Source of the DNA: Verrucomicrobiota bacterium
GTDB lineage: Bacteria; Chlamydiota; Chlamydiia; Chlamydiales; JAEYWL01
NCBI GenBank assembly: GCA_023428915.1
Contig: JAEYWL010000097.1
Location: 1 to 25,409, forward strand
Reading direction: 5' to 3'
DNA length: 25,409 nucleotides
Within the stretch, counting starts at the first letter, position 1, and each line of letters opens with the position of its first letter. Under the pieces are notes generated by a model. That model was not told the DNA's origin. It made no database searches and was given only the letters and a program-made list of their open reading frames with translations. Both the position numbers and the translations under genes were made by a program. Shown here in pieces: positions 8,096 through 16,521 of the stretch.

Positions 8096-10380
8096 AATAT
8101 TCGGTACTTTTGTACGATTTTGTAAAAATTGGCATCCTCCAGCTCTCCCCAAAGACGCAAATAATTTTTAAGGGCTTGCTGCATATTAGGGGCTTCAAAA
8201 TAAGCAAGGGTTTGCCGCTGCTCTTTTTTTGTACCGTATTGAAAGGCAAGTATAGGAAAGAGCAGGCTCAACTGTTTTTTATGGGCCAATAAGCGAAATT
8301 GGGTGCGGCTATGCCATTTTTCTCCTACCGTTTGGCCGGACCAGTGCAGGTTTTTGATAAAACGCAGCCAGCCCGATTCATGCATCCCTTTAGCAGCAGC
8401 AGCCTCAAAGTAATTCTTTGGAGCAAGTGCAGGCTTCTTTAAGCGTATAGACTCGCAGCGCAAGTAGATCGCTGCAAATTGCTGCAGCAGGGAGTTGTTC
8501 ATTTCCGGTAAATGCTGGCTCAGGTAGGGGGTATAGTCAGGGATAAACCTAAATTGCAATGCCCGCCGGTATAATTCCTTAAAACCTTCCTCGATATCTT
8601 GTCGATGAGCCATCCTCAGCCCCTTCTTTAGATAGCTCCAATGGTAATCTTTTAAGAAGAAAAGCAAAGCGTCTCCATAGCCGATTACGGCTTTCATCAT
8701 ATGCCGGACCGCCAGTTTCCTGCCCTCAAGGCCTAAGTCTTCTTTGGCCAGCAAAAGGGTATTAATTAACAGCAATGTCCCGCGATTGACCAATAGCTGG
8801 CGCATGTCAGCGGCCTCAATCCCCTCCCAATCTGCAAAAGGCAGCTGTTTTACAAAACTGTCATCTCCCAGCAAGGTTTTATGCCCCCTGATCATTTCAT
8901 ACCATAACAGCAAAGGCCTTGACCGCTGCAGCTGTGTTTTAGAAATACATCCCAGATCAATGCCGATGCCCTCCTGCTGTGAAAATTGGGCCAAATGCTG
9001 GTTGATAATCTCATCGGTCTTTTTTGAAATGGGTCCCTTAGAAATCAGCAAAAGGTCTAAGTTGTTATGCGGGCGCTCATGGCCCTGAACGTTTTCTACG
9101 CCGCCTTCACCCTTGCCATATCCACCCGTCAATAGCAAGCTGTTGATTTGCCCTTCGGGCATAGCTATTTTGACTTGCTCAGCCACTGCTGCAACCAAAG
9201 CAGCGATTTCTTGCTCTAACTGCTGGCTGCCGTAAGGGGTAAATCTTCCCCAAGCGGAATAATTTGCTTTACGGGCTTCTATTCTAAAGGAGTGCAAGTA
9301 AGGCAATAAACGGCTTAAATGTATTTCAGGGGTAAATTTTTCAGCATACCTTTGCTTTGCCTGCTCCCCTAACTGTTTAGCAAACTCTTTATTGCGCAGG
9401 ATTCTTTCTATGGCTTGAGCCAAGGCCTTATAATCTTCAGGCGGCACCAATAAGCCGGTGACCTCATTTTCTAGCCACTCTTTAACAGGCCCTTTATCGG
9501 AGCCGATTACCGGCGTGCCATGCCGCATGGCTTCCGGACCAACCAGTCCAAAAGATTCAGGTTCCCTGACAGGAAATAGCAGGCAGGCTGCCTGGTCGTA
9601 ATACTCCATTAATTGCTGGTGGCTCAGTTTGCCCAGAAATGCCACTTGCGACTGCAGCCCTAGCTGGTCTACATGCAGTTTTAGCCGGCCTTCATAATTG
9701 CCGCTGCCTGCAATCGCCAAGCGCCAAGGCTCTTTTACTTCTGCAAGGGCATGCAAAATCAAATCAGCTCCTTTTCCATGTGTGAGAGTGCCTGCATACA
9801 GTAAAAGATCAGATTCCCTTGGCTTCATCTCAATCTCAGCCGGCATAGCGTAAAGGGGAATGACGGCAATTTTTTGCCCGTCAAAACCAGCTTGCACGGC
9901 GAGATCCCGCATATAGGCCGACCCCGCAATATACCCATCAAAACGGCGGTTTAACTGCTGCTCAAACTGAAACTCTTTGTTTGTTTTAATTCGCACGCCC
10001 GGCCATATATGCGTGCGCACAATATGCTTGCTCCATGCAGGATAAGGGGGGCTGTGTTTAGGAAACGAAAACAAGCGGTTATCGTGAAAAAATTTGATAA
10101 CAGGGACACGGGTCAGGCCCAAGAATTGCAGCGCTTCATAATCCCACAATTGGTGAATAAAAATAAGGTCCGGCTGCCAGTCTGCAAGCTTATTTTCTAA
10201 TTCCTGCAACATTGCTGCAGACTTAAAAGCAGCAGCAAATTGAGGATCGGCCGGATGTTTTGGGTCATAAAGGAGGGTAGAGCTTACCTGATGCCCCTCC
10301 AATAACTTAACCGTATTGTAAATGTAATGCTCACACCCCCCAACAAAAGAGGCATGTTCATTGATCCATAAGATTTGCAT
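8092..10380 (-). CDS. Two-domain protein: GT4 glycosyltransferase fused to a nucleotidyltransferase-like domain
   Basis: 762 residues. Residues 1 to about 370 are a GT-B glycosyltransferase of family 4: an N-terminal acceptor half, the YAGTLTHGKGADLIL sugar-nucleotide region, and the E-x7-E motif (E275 to E283 in EPESFGLVGPE). It should transfer a sugar from a nucleotide donor to an envelope glycan in the cytoplasm. Residues from about 395 onward look like a nucleotidyltransferase (MNT/pol-beta type) domain: GGYGKGEGG at 419-427, then NNLDLLL at 439-445, where family members usually carry D-x-D, and GIDLG later. The first of the paired Asp residues is Asn here. The remaining C-terminus is helical and unassigned. 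The gene starts 15 bases after the upstream GT39-like gene and ends in an ATGA overlap with the deacetylase, so the three are probably co-transcribed. The GT4 call is firm and the second domain is moderately supported. Confidence 0.85.
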   Translation of the reverse strand: MQILWINEHASFVGGCEHYIYNTVKLLEGHQVSSTLLYDPKHPADPQFAAAFKSAAMLQELENKLADWQPDLIFIHQLWDYEALQFLGLTRVPVIKFFHDNRLFSFPKHSPPYPAWSKHIVRTHIWPGVRIKTNKEFQFEQQLNRRFDGYIAGSAYMRDLAVQAGFDGQKIAVIPLYAMPAEIEMKPRESDLLLYAGTLTHGKGADLILHALAEVKEPWRLAIAGSGNYEGRLKLHVDQLGLQSQVAFLGKLSHQQLMEYYDQAACLLFPVREPESFGLVGPEAMRHGTPVIGSDKGPVKEWLENEVTGLLVPPEDYKALAQAIERILRNKEFAKQLGEQAKQRYAEKFTPEIHLSRLLPYLHSFRIEARKANYSAWGRFTPYGSQQLEQEIAALVAAVAEQVKIAMPEGQINSLLLTGGYGKGEGGVENVQGHERPHNNLDLLLISKGPISKKTDEIINQHLAQFSQQEGIGIDLGCISKTQLQRSRPLLLWYEMIRGHKTLLGDDSFVKQLPFADWEGIEAADMRQLLVNRGTLLLINTLLLAKEDLGLEGRKLAVRHMMKAVIGYGDALLFFLKDYHWSYLKKGLRMAHRQDIEEGFKELYRRALQFRFIPDYTPYLSQHLPEMNNSLLQQFAAIYLRCESIRLKKPALAPKNYFEAAAAKGMHESGWLRFIKNLHWSGQTVGEKWHSRTQFRLLAHKKQLSLLFPILAFQYGTKKEQRQTLAYFEAPNMQQALKNYLRLWGELEDANFYKIVQKYRIL

Positions 10381-10395
10381 ATAAAGCGCTGGGGC

Positions 10396-11928
10396 TTAAT
10401 AAATTTCCTGAGAAGCAGGCTCATTGCCATTGTACTGATACCCTTTATAAAATAAAGCTCCTTTTACAGGTTTGCCGTAACTATAAAAAAGCGGCTCATA
10501 GCCGGTAAACTCGACCTCTGAAAAATAGGGGGCCAGGCTGTGTTGATAAGCAGCGCTTACTGCTAAAATATCCGTTTTTTGGGGATGCTGCACCAAGCGG
10601 ACAAAGATGCCGTCATCGCCTAAGTGTTCTTGGGCTAAGCCGGGCCAATAAGAAAACTGGTTTTTACGCGTTTTGCCCAAATTTATAAAATAGGCCCGTT
10701 GCTGTTCAGGGCCGTAAAAGCTCAATAAACTGCTCATCTGATAAGTGTCGGCCAAGTAAAATTTGCCAGGAAATTTTACAGCCAGTTCCTGCAGCAGCGG
10801 AGTTAGCTTGCGCCATCCTAAGCATTCCCTAAAGGGACTTACAGTGTAAGGGATCTGCAATTGCCTTAGATATGAGTTGGCCTGCAAAGTAGGTGCAATC
10901 AGTAATAGCAGGCAGAGCAAAACAGAGAGCGCCGTACCGCCATACACCCAGTAGCGGCCTGGCAGGACTTGGACAGCCCACCATGCGATGAGCACCATGG
11001 CTGTAGGGTAGACGAAAACAGCCCAATTGCCTTGCATCTTCATGAACAAAGAAGAGATAGCGTAAATGGCAAACATGCCAGCGCTTATGCATCCGCAAAG
11101 CAGCAAAGGAACAGGCGCTTGTTTGCGCGCTTTAACCAGCTTAATGCCTGCCAACAGTAATAATACAAACAAAATAGGCGACAATAAAGCCGCTTGCGCC
11201 GCTACGAATTCAATAAAGTTGCCCCTAAATAGCGGGATATTTGCCGGCGTTGCTTGATGCCCCCCTGTTATTGTTGAAAAAACATGTTGAAAGGTAGGCC
11301 AGTTGCGGGAATAGTTCCAGCTTATGCTTGGAAGCAGCCCTAACAAAGAGATAAAAACCCCTGTAAAAAAATGCCTGGACCGCGCATAGGGCCAAACCCA
11401 ACTGGCCAGCAGCATAATGCCCCATAAGTAGTAAATCGGCCATTTAAAGAGCGCTCCTAGAAATACATATAGGCCAATTAACAGATAGTTTGGAGCTTTT
11501 TTCTGCTGCAGGCCAAGGCAAAATTCTGCAAGGCAAAGCGTCCAAAATAGAATAAAAGGGGCATCAGTAGTCGCTAAAAGAGACGAAATGATACCCAAGG
11601 GCGATAAGGCCATAACTAAACCCGTCAAAAAACGGCCAGCTTCATTCAAGCCGCAAGCTGCAGCTAAATGCCAAGCTGCAAAGGGCAATATGGCACTGAT
11701 TACCAAAGCACCAAAACGCACTCCCAACTCCGTGTTGCCGAATAATTGCGTACCGGCCCAAATATCCCAGGCAATTCCGGGCGGCTTGCTGTAATATCCC
11801 CAGTCGAGCTGCTGGCTCCAAGTCCAATATTGTGCCTCATCAGGTGCCAGAGCAATATCTCCATATTGAATAACCGCCATCATCAACACAGCTTTTAACA
11901 AAACAATCGCAAGTAATAAGTATCGCAA
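10396..11928 (-). CDS. Multi-pass membrane glycosyltransferase, GT39/GT83 (PMT/ArnT-like)
   Basis: An integral membrane transferase that uses a polyprenyl-phosphate sugar donor to modify a lipid, glycan or protein on the periplasmic side. Evidence: the N-terminal helix is followed by the loop motif PDEAQYWTWSQQLDWGYYSK and PPGIAW, which is characteristic of ArnT/PMT-type GT-C enzymes with a catalytic Asp-Glu pair. About ten further hydrophobic helices follow, then a soluble C-terminal domain that includes YQMSSLLSFYGP. The frame is open to 11982, but its first codons lie inside the terminator hairpin and the start there would be TTG without a ribosome site. I prefer the TTG at 11928, preceded by GCGGGG and followed directly by the first helix; a start at the ATGs near 11883 would cut that helix. 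It leads a cluster with the GT4 fusion and the deacetylase. The substrate is unknown. Confidence 0.85.
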   Translation of the reverse strand: MRYLLLAIVLLKAVLMMAVIQYGDIALAPDEAQYWTWSQQLDWGYYSKPPGIAWDIWAGTQLFGNTELGVRFGALVISAILPFAAWHLAAACGLNEAGRFLTGLVMALSPLGIISSLLATTDAPFILFWTLCLAEFCLGLQQKKAPNYLLIGLYVFLGALFKWPIYYLWGIMLLASWVWPYARSRHFFTGVFISLLGLLPSISWNYSRNWPTFQHVFSTITGGHQATPANIPLFRGNFIEFVAAQAALLSPILFVLLLLAGIKLVKARKQAPVPLLLCGCISAGMFAIYAISSLFMKMQGNWAVFVYPTAMVLIAWWAVQVLPGRYWVYGGTALSVLLCLLLLIAPTLQANSYLRQLQIPYTVSPFRECLGWRKLTPLLQELAVKFPGKFYLADTYQMSSLLSFYGPEQQRAYFINLGKTRKNQFSYWPGLAQEHLGDDGIFVRLVQHPQKTDILAVSAAYQHSLAPYFSEVEFTGYEPLFYSYGKPVKGALFYKGYQYNGNEPASQEIY

Positions 11929-11974
11929 ACCAACCCCGCTATTTAATTGGCTAAAAGAATACAAGAAAAACGCA

Positions 11975-12045
11975 AAAGGCAAAAGTAGAAGGCGAAGGCG
12001 GAACCAATTTTCTTAATTCCGCCTTCGCCTTTTACCTTTGCCTTT
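11975..12045 (-). terminator. Hairpin terminator after sdhB
   Basis: Arms of 29 bases at 11975-12003 and 12017-12045 pair with two mismatches around a 13-base loop. On the minus strand the hairpin begins six bases after the sdhB stop codon and is followed by a T-rich run (TTTTGCGTTTTTCTTG). This fits a rho-independent terminator of the sdhCAB operon and separates it from the glycan cluster. Read-through into the next gene cannot be excluded. Confidence 0.75.
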
Positions 12046-12050
12046 CTTTT

Positions 12051-12821
12051 TTATTCTTCACGGTCGGGAAGGCCGAAGAGGTCGCTGAGCGACTGGCCTG
12101 CAACATCCCGGCTCATGGCGGAAATGGAATCGGTTAAAGGAATGTGTTTAGGACACACTTTGGCGCAGTTTTGAGCTGAACCGCATTCACTGACACCCCC
12201 TTCACCCATTAAAGCGTGAAGCCTCGGCGTGCGGTGCATGGCTCCTGTTGGATGATCGTTGAATAGGCGCACTTGTGAAATGGCAGCCGGTCCGATAAAT
12301 TTTGAATTTTGATTGATCTGGGGGCAGCTTTCGCTGCAGCATCCGCAAGTCATGCACGTGGACAGGGTGTACATCACCTCTTGCTTTTTCTGGCTGATTT
12401 TTGGCCCTGGGCCCCTGTCATAAGTGCTGTCAGCTTCTATCCAGCCATGGATTTTTTTGAGATTGTCAAACATGATGCTGCGGTCGACAATCAAATCCCT
12501 CACCAGCGGGAATTTTGTAAAAGGAGCCAATGTAATTGTTGCAGATCCTGTCTGTTGAATAATCGGCTCAATAATGGCTGTGCAGGCTTGCCGCGGCTTG
12601 CCGTTAACAAGCATTGAGCATGAACCGCACACTTCTTCTAAGCAACCCTGCTCCCAAACCACAGGGGTTGTTTTTTCCCCTTTATTGTTCACGGGATTTT
12701 GCTGGATCTCCATTAGGGAAGAGATCACATTGGCAAATGGCTTGCGCAGTAAATCAAAACTTTCCCAATACTGTTTGCCGGGAGAGCCGCGAAAAATTTT
12801 CAGGGTATATTTTTCTGACAT
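12051..12821 (-). CDS. sdhB: Succinate dehydrogenase iron-sulfur subunit
   Basis: 256 residues, close to the family size. It carries electrons from the flavoprotein SdhA to the membrane cytochrome. Residues C60, C65, C68 and C80 form the plant-ferredoxin [2Fe-2S] site (CLEEVCGSC...C). A second cluster region C156-x2-C159-x-C161-C162-x3-C166 and C213-x5-C219-x3-C223 supplies the ligands for the [4Fe-4S] and [3Fe-4S] centres. The ATG at 12821 follows the sdhA stop by eight bases. It is the last gene of sdhC-sdhA-sdhB and is followed by a strong hairpin. The protein should sit on the cytoplasmic face of the inner membrane as part of complex II, linking the TCA cycle to the quinone pool. Confidence 0.97.
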   Translation of the reverse strand: MSEKYTLKIFRGSPGKQYWESFDLLRKPFANVISSLMEIQQNPVNNKGEKTTPVVWEQGCLEEVCGSCSMLVNGKPRQACTAIIEPIIQQTGSATITLAPFTKFPLVRDLIVDRSIMFDNLKKIHGWIEADSTYDRGPGPKISQKKQEVMYTLSTCMTCGCCSESCPQINQNSKFIGPAAISQVRLFNDHPTGAMHRTPRLHALMGEGGVSECGSAQNCAKVCPKHIPLTDSISAMSRDVAGQSLSDLFGLPDREE

Positions 12822-12829
12822 AGCACAGC

Positions 12830-14725
12830 CTATATGGGAAGTTTGATAGTTGCCGGAACATTTTCCAGTGTAGGCGCTACTTTTTTCGCTTTAGAGTAGT
12901 CGCGTAGAATAGGTTTAAGGTGGCGCAGGTCTATCGGTTCATAAGTGATGCCGGGTTCATCGCTTGAAGGATCATATTGGGCAATTGTAGTCTTTAACCA
13001 GTGCTCGTCATCCCGCTCAGGAAATTCCGGCTTAAAGTGCGACCCTCGAAACTCATCCCGCAGCAGCGCCCCTTTAACAATCAGCAGCGCCACTTCAAGC
13101 ATAGCGTCAAATTGATTGGCAAAGGCATATGTTTGATTGGCGAATTGCGAGCGGTCATCCAGGCTAATGTTTTTATAACGCTCGCGCAGTTCTTTAATCT
13201 TATTCAAGGTTCTGGCCAGGTCTTTATTATTGCGCGCCACCGTGGCATAGTTATTCAGCCATTCTGCCAATTCATCATGCAGCTTGTGTACATTTTCAGT
13301 TCCATTGCGTCCCATAAGATCCTGCTTAAAGGCCTCTTCCAATTGCACGGCGTGTTCAAACACAGATGAAGAAACGGCCTCATAAGAACTTGGGATATTC
13401 TCAAGATACCTTGGCACCTCCATACCCGTGACTAATCCGCCAAACAGGCAGGAAAGCAGCGAGTTTGCCCCCAGGCGGTTCGCGCCATGGTATTGATAAT
13501 CGGATTCGCCGACATTGAAACACCCGGGGATGTTGGTCATATGGCGGTAGCGGGACCAGCGGTCGGGATCGTCTGCTGCCGGCCAATCCACCCAGCCTCC
13601 TCCCATGGTGTAGTGTACGGCAGGGAATATTTTCATAGGTACTTTAGTGGGGTCCTGGCCGGTGAATTTCTCATAAATCTCTAAAATGCTGCGCAGCTTA
13701 TTTTTCTTATCCTCGGGCAGATGCGAAACATCCAGATACACTTGCATTTGTCCATCAACGCCCAGCCCCAGCTCGCAGACGCGCAAAACTTCCCGGGCCC
13801 CGATATCACGGGGTACAAGGTTGCCGAATGCCGGATAAAGTTCTTCTAAAAAGTACCACGGCTTGCCGGTTTCACCGCAAGGCACTGTCTTGCCATCAGG
13901 AGCTGTAATGGACTTAGAAGAATCCCCGTAGACCCAAATGCGGCCGCCTTCGCCTCGGGCCGACTCTGACATTAAGCGTAATTTATCAATTCCAGGTATG
14001 GCTGTAGGGTGAATTTGAATGAATTCGCCGTTGGCATATTTCATTCCTTGCTTATACAAGCGGCCATTAGCGGCCCCGGTACAAAATGTGGAATTAGTGG
14101 AACGCTTGAAAATAAAACCAAGGCCGCCTGTTGCAATCACAACGGCATCTGCTTTTAAGGCCTCGAGGCGCAGATTAAACAAGTCCATCATCACAATGCC
14201 GCGCGCAACCCCGCTATCATCGAGTATAAGGCGCATGAATTCATGGTGTTCGAACTTATCAACCAGGCCCTTGACTTCATAACGGCGCACTTGTTCGTCT
14301 AATGAGTAGAGCAGCTGCTGCCCGGTAGATGCTCCGCAAAAGGCTGTGCGATTGTATAATGTGCCTCCGAATCTCCTGAAATCCAAGTTGCCTTCGGCTG
14401 TGCGGTTGAACGTGCAGCCAAACCGGTCCATCATATAGATAATGGAAGGAGCTGATAGGCACATCTCTAAAATGGGAGGCTGGTTGGCCAGGAAATCGCC
14501 GCCTTTGATAGTGTCGTAAGCGTGGATAATCGGCGAATCATCTTCCCCCATCAGGTTAATGGCGGCATTGATGCCGCCCTGGGCACAAACAGAATGGGAG
14601 CGGCGGCATTTAGTGACCGAAATGATGCTGACCTTGCATCCATTTTCCGCAAGCTTCAAGGCGCAAGACAACCCCGCTAAGCCGCCGCCGACTACTATCG
14701 CTTTTTTTATACTTTTCCCAGCCAT
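12830..14725 (-). CDS. sdhA: Succinate dehydrogenase flavoprotein subunit
   Basis: 631 residues. It oxidises succinate to fumarate with covalently bound FAD. Visible signatures are the dinucleotide-binding GGGLAGLSCAL near the N-terminus, the RSHSVCAQGGINAA segment containing the His that carries FAD, HPTAIPG, SESARGEGGRIWV with the active-site Arg region, and VHYTMGGGWVD. The C-terminal helical domain (DDRSQFANQTYAF, FRGSHFKPEFPERDD) is typical of this family. The sequence style and the single-cytochrome partner resemble the Bacillus/epsilonproteobacterial diheme type rather than the E. coli SdhCD type. The ATG is five bases after the sdhC stop, with AAGGT as ribosome site. It could in principle also act as a fumarate reductase, but operon structure and the chlamydial TCA context favour succinate oxidation. 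Confidence 0.97.
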   Translation of the reverse strand: MAGKSIKKAIVVGGGLAGLSCALKLAENGCKVSIISVTKCRRSHSVCAQGGINAAINLMGEDDSPIIHAYDTIKGGDFLANQPPILEMCLSAPSIIYMMDRFGCTFNRTAEGNLDFRRFGGTLYNRTAFCGASTGQQLLYSLDEQVRRYEVKGLVDKFEHHEFMRLILDDSGVARGIVMMDLFNLRLEALKADAVVIATGGLGFIFKRSTNSTFCTGAANGRLYKQGMKYANGEFIQIHPTAIPGIDKLRLMSESARGEGGRIWVYGDSSKSITAPDGKTVPCGETGKPWYFLEELYPAFGNLVPRDIGAREVLRVCELGLGVDGQMQVYLDVSHLPEDKKNKLRSILEIYEKFTGQDPTKVPMKIFPAVHYTMGGGWVDWPAADDPDRWSRYRHMTNIPGCFNVGESDYQYHGANRLGANSLLSCLFGGLVTGMEVPRYLENIPSSYEAVSSSVFEHAVQLEEAFKQDLMGRNGTENVHKLHDELAEWLNNYATVARNNKDLARTLNKIKELRERYKNISLDDRSQFANQTYAFANQFDAMLEVALLIVKGALLRDEFRGSHFKPEFPERDDEHWLKTTIAQYDPSSDEPGITYEPIDLRHLKPILRDYSKAKKVAPTLENVPATIKLPI

Positions 14726-14730
14726 TACAA

Positions 14731-15657
14731 TCAGTACCTTAAATTAATCCAATATGTGCCCCAAGCTGCAGCTAAGCCTAGGAATGTGACAATAACCATC
14801 AAGAGCAGGCAAACGCGCAAATAGATCATCCGGCTTCTATCGGTAAGCGTGACGCCCCATTTAAATAAAAAAGTCCATAACCCGTTAAATGCGTGATAGC
14901 ATGCAGCAATTACAAAGAAAGAGTACAATACAATCATCACCGGCGACTTGAATGTCTCCCGCACCATAAGCAGCTCCGCAGTGCCAAAATCTTTAGCCAT
15001 TGCAGCTACTTGATGCTTCTGCAAATTAGCCGCTTGCAATACCTGCGACAAATGCGATGCCTGGGTCTTGTCTTGCTGCAGCACCGCTTCATCAGCCCCT
15101 TCAGATGGCTGCTGCAATTGAGGCACTTGCCGGCTATTTACAAGCTTTACGTCCAGTCTTTTGGCCAAGGCGGCAAGACCCGCATCGTCCTGCAAACGAA
15201 CAATGTAATACCTTTGGCTTCCCACCTGCGCCGAAGAAGGATACTCGATCACGCGCATATGGATGACATGGGCAATTATTCCCACCAGCAATATCCATGA
15301 GGTGATCCTTTGCCAGCTGTAAGCCCGATTGCGCGAGTAGCCCTCTAAGGAAGGCGTCGACCCATCGCTCTTAAACGAGTTCATTTTGCTGGTCCTTAAA
15401 TAGGAAATGCCCCAAAAGGCGTGGATCAAAAAAGGCAGGGCAATAACCAATAGCTCCAGCAGCGGCAAATACGGAAGTTTGTGTATGGAATTGACCGAAG
15501 AAATAAACCCTTCGCCATCGTCGCCTATCAACAAAGCTGCCTGGGAGTTAGTCAACAAATGCAGGATGATATAAATCACCAGCCACAACCCCACCAGGGA
15601 ATGGATGCGCCGCCAAAAGAAAGTGCGTGGAATAGGAAAACCGCTCATTGCAATCAA
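14731..15657 (-). CDS. sdhC: Succinate dehydrogenase cytochrome b558 subunit
   Basis: 308 residues, single membrane subunit with five predicted helices. It anchors SdhAB and passes electrons to menaquinone-type quinone through two b hemes. Candidate axial His residues lie in RRIHSLVG, IILHLLTN, FLIHAFWG, IIAHVIHM and CYHAFNGLW. Between helices 3 and 4, about residues 139-233, there is an extra hydrophilic stretch of roughly 95 residues rich in Gln, Ala and Ser. This explains why the protein is about 100 residues longer than the Bacillus type. The start is uncertain: TTG at 15657 or the ATG at 15648. A good AGGAGG at about 15677-15682 lies 18 and 27 bases upstream respectively, farther than usual for both. 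First gene of the sdhCAB operon; no convincing promoter was recognised. Confidence 0.93.
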   Translation of the reverse strand: MIAMSGFPIPRTFFWRRIHSLVGLWLVIYIILHLLTNSQAALLIGDDGEGFISSVNSIHKLPYLPLLELLVIALPFLIHAFWGISYLRTSKMNSFKSDGSTPSLEGYSRNRAYSWQRITSWILLVGIIAHVIHMRVIEYPSSAQVGSQRYYIVRLQDDAGLAALAKRLDVKLVNSRQVPQLQQPSEGADEAVLQQDKTQASHLSQVLQAANLQKHQVAAMAKDFGTAELLMVRETFKSPVMIVLYSFFVIAACYHAFNGLWTFLFKWGVTLTDRSRMIYLRVCLLLMVIVTFLGLAAAWGTYWINLRY

Positions 15658-15743
15658 TAAATTAAAGTTGACTTTGCCTCCTATTTATTCAAAATTCCCT
15701 AATTAATCACCACTCATTTTTCAAAAAGGATGCAACTTTAGAC

Positions 15744-15791
15744 ATCAGTAATCAAACTTATTTAAAAGATGCTTGCGTAATAACAAGATGA
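15744..15791 (+). pseudogene. Relic 3' end of a gene paralogous to the fragment at 16785-16958
   Basis: The frame reads ISNQTYLKDACVITR and stop. At 16911-16958 the reading is IDTNQTFLQDAWIITK and stop, with strong nucleotide similarity across about 48 bases. Both copies end in an ATGA overlap where a new frame opens. Here that frame starts MIDNEKYFKLPSRKLS and soon decays against the next minus-strand gene. It is a short relic of a former two-gene unit in plus orientation, separated from its sister copy by the minus-strand toxin and immunity genes. Confidence 0.65.
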
Positions 15792-15829
15792 TAGATAATG
15801 AAAAATATTTTAAATTACCTTCAAGAAAG

Positions 15830-16153
15830 CTAAGTAGGATTAGATTCATGGCGATAATATACCCAAAAACCTCTCAATGGCGGTTTTTGAGGATAATCTA
15901 ATCTGACTATGGGTGCTTCATATTCTAAGTCATCTTCTTCGTTAGGGTTTACTTGAAAAAAATCTGCTAAAATGTCATCTAAAACAGACGCGCAGTATTC
16001 TCTCTGTTCCTCTGTAATTTCTCCATCTACAAAAAAACCTACATAAATTAAATTTTCTTCTGCTGAGACGCATACAGCACGGAGTTCAGGAAATACGTTA
16101 TACAACAATCCTCTTTGAGCTGATAGTTTTAAACCAACAATATCAACACTCAT
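15830..16153 (-). CDS. Putative immunity protein of a polymorphic toxin (copy 2)
   Basis: 107 residues, acidic, no membrane segment. It aligns along most of its length with the neighbour at 16232-16519: a start like LKLSAQRGLLYNV, then PELRAVCVS, a YVGFFVDGEI-type strand, an EEQREY-rich acidic helix and the LADF motif, then PIVRLDYPQ and FWVYYRHE against IERIVLPIS and IKVFHRKE. The pattern NLRAVxVxx...FYFDGEISEED...ADF resembles small immunity proteins found beside polymorphic toxins. I recognise the style rather than a named family. The ATG at 16153 has AAGGG upstream and follows directly after a hairpin with a T-run, so it may be expressed separately or through attenuation. Tandem paralogous immunity genes are common downstream of toxin cassettes. 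Confidence 0.6.
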   Translation of the reverse strand: MSVDIVGLKLSAQRGLLYNVFPELRAVCVSAEENLIYVGFFVDGEITEEQREYCASVLDDILADFFQVNPNEEDDLEYEAPIVRLDYPQKPPLRGFWVYYRHESNPT

Positions 16154-16168
16154 AATTACCCTTAAAAA

Positions 16169-16205
16169 AATATAAGTCTCTTATTTTATGTAAGGGACTT
16201 ATATT
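16169..16205 (-). terminator. Hairpin plus T-run between the two immunity paralogues
   Basis: Arms 16169-16183 and 16191-16205 are 15 bases with a single G.U-type mismatch around a 7-base loop. On the minus strand the stem is followed by seven T residues and then the AAGGG and ATG of the 107-residue gene. It has the form of an intrinsic terminator, although AT-rich, that would stop the transcript from the upstream toxin-immunity pair. It could also modulate read-through to the second immunity gene. Confidence 0.65.
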
Positions 16206-16231
16206 CATTAAATAGCCTGTTAAATAGTTAA

Positions 16232-16519
16232 TTACTCTTTGCGATGAAAAACTTTTATTTCCTGTTCAGGAATTTTATTTGATATAGGTAATACAATCCG
16301 CTCAATTTCTATAGAAGAATTAATAAAATCAGCATAGAGCTCAGAGACTACTACTTCTGATAATTCTTCATCTTCTTCAGATGGAGAAGTCTCATAATAA
16401 AAAAAAAGCTTAATATTATTTTCATTTACACTGGCGTTTATAGCTCTTAAATTCGATGTAATGTTACCTAAAAGAGCTACTTGCAGCCCGCATCTTAGTG
16501 AAGATATTGTTATTGTCAT
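16232..16519 (-). CDS. Putative immunity protein of a polymorphic toxin (copy 1)
   Basis: 95 residues if started at the ATG at 16519, two bases after the stop of the toxin fragment; a TTG at 16528 would overlap that stop. Visible features are LRCGLQVALLGNITSNLRAI near the start, an IKLFFYYETSPSEEDEE strand and acidic turn, YADF, and the end IKVFHRKE. It is paralogous to the next minus-strand gene. Its position immediately 3' of a polymorphic-toxin C-terminal domain and its acidic nature support an immunity role, binding and neutralising the cognate toxin in the cytoplasm. No named family is claimed. A terminator-like hairpin lies 27 bases after its stop. Confidence 0.65.
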   Translation of the reverse strand: MTITISSLRCGLQVALLGNITSNLRAINASVNENNIKLFFYYETSPSEEDEELSEVVVSELYADFINSSIEIERIVLPISNKIPEQEIKVFHRKE

Positions 16520-16521
16520 AA

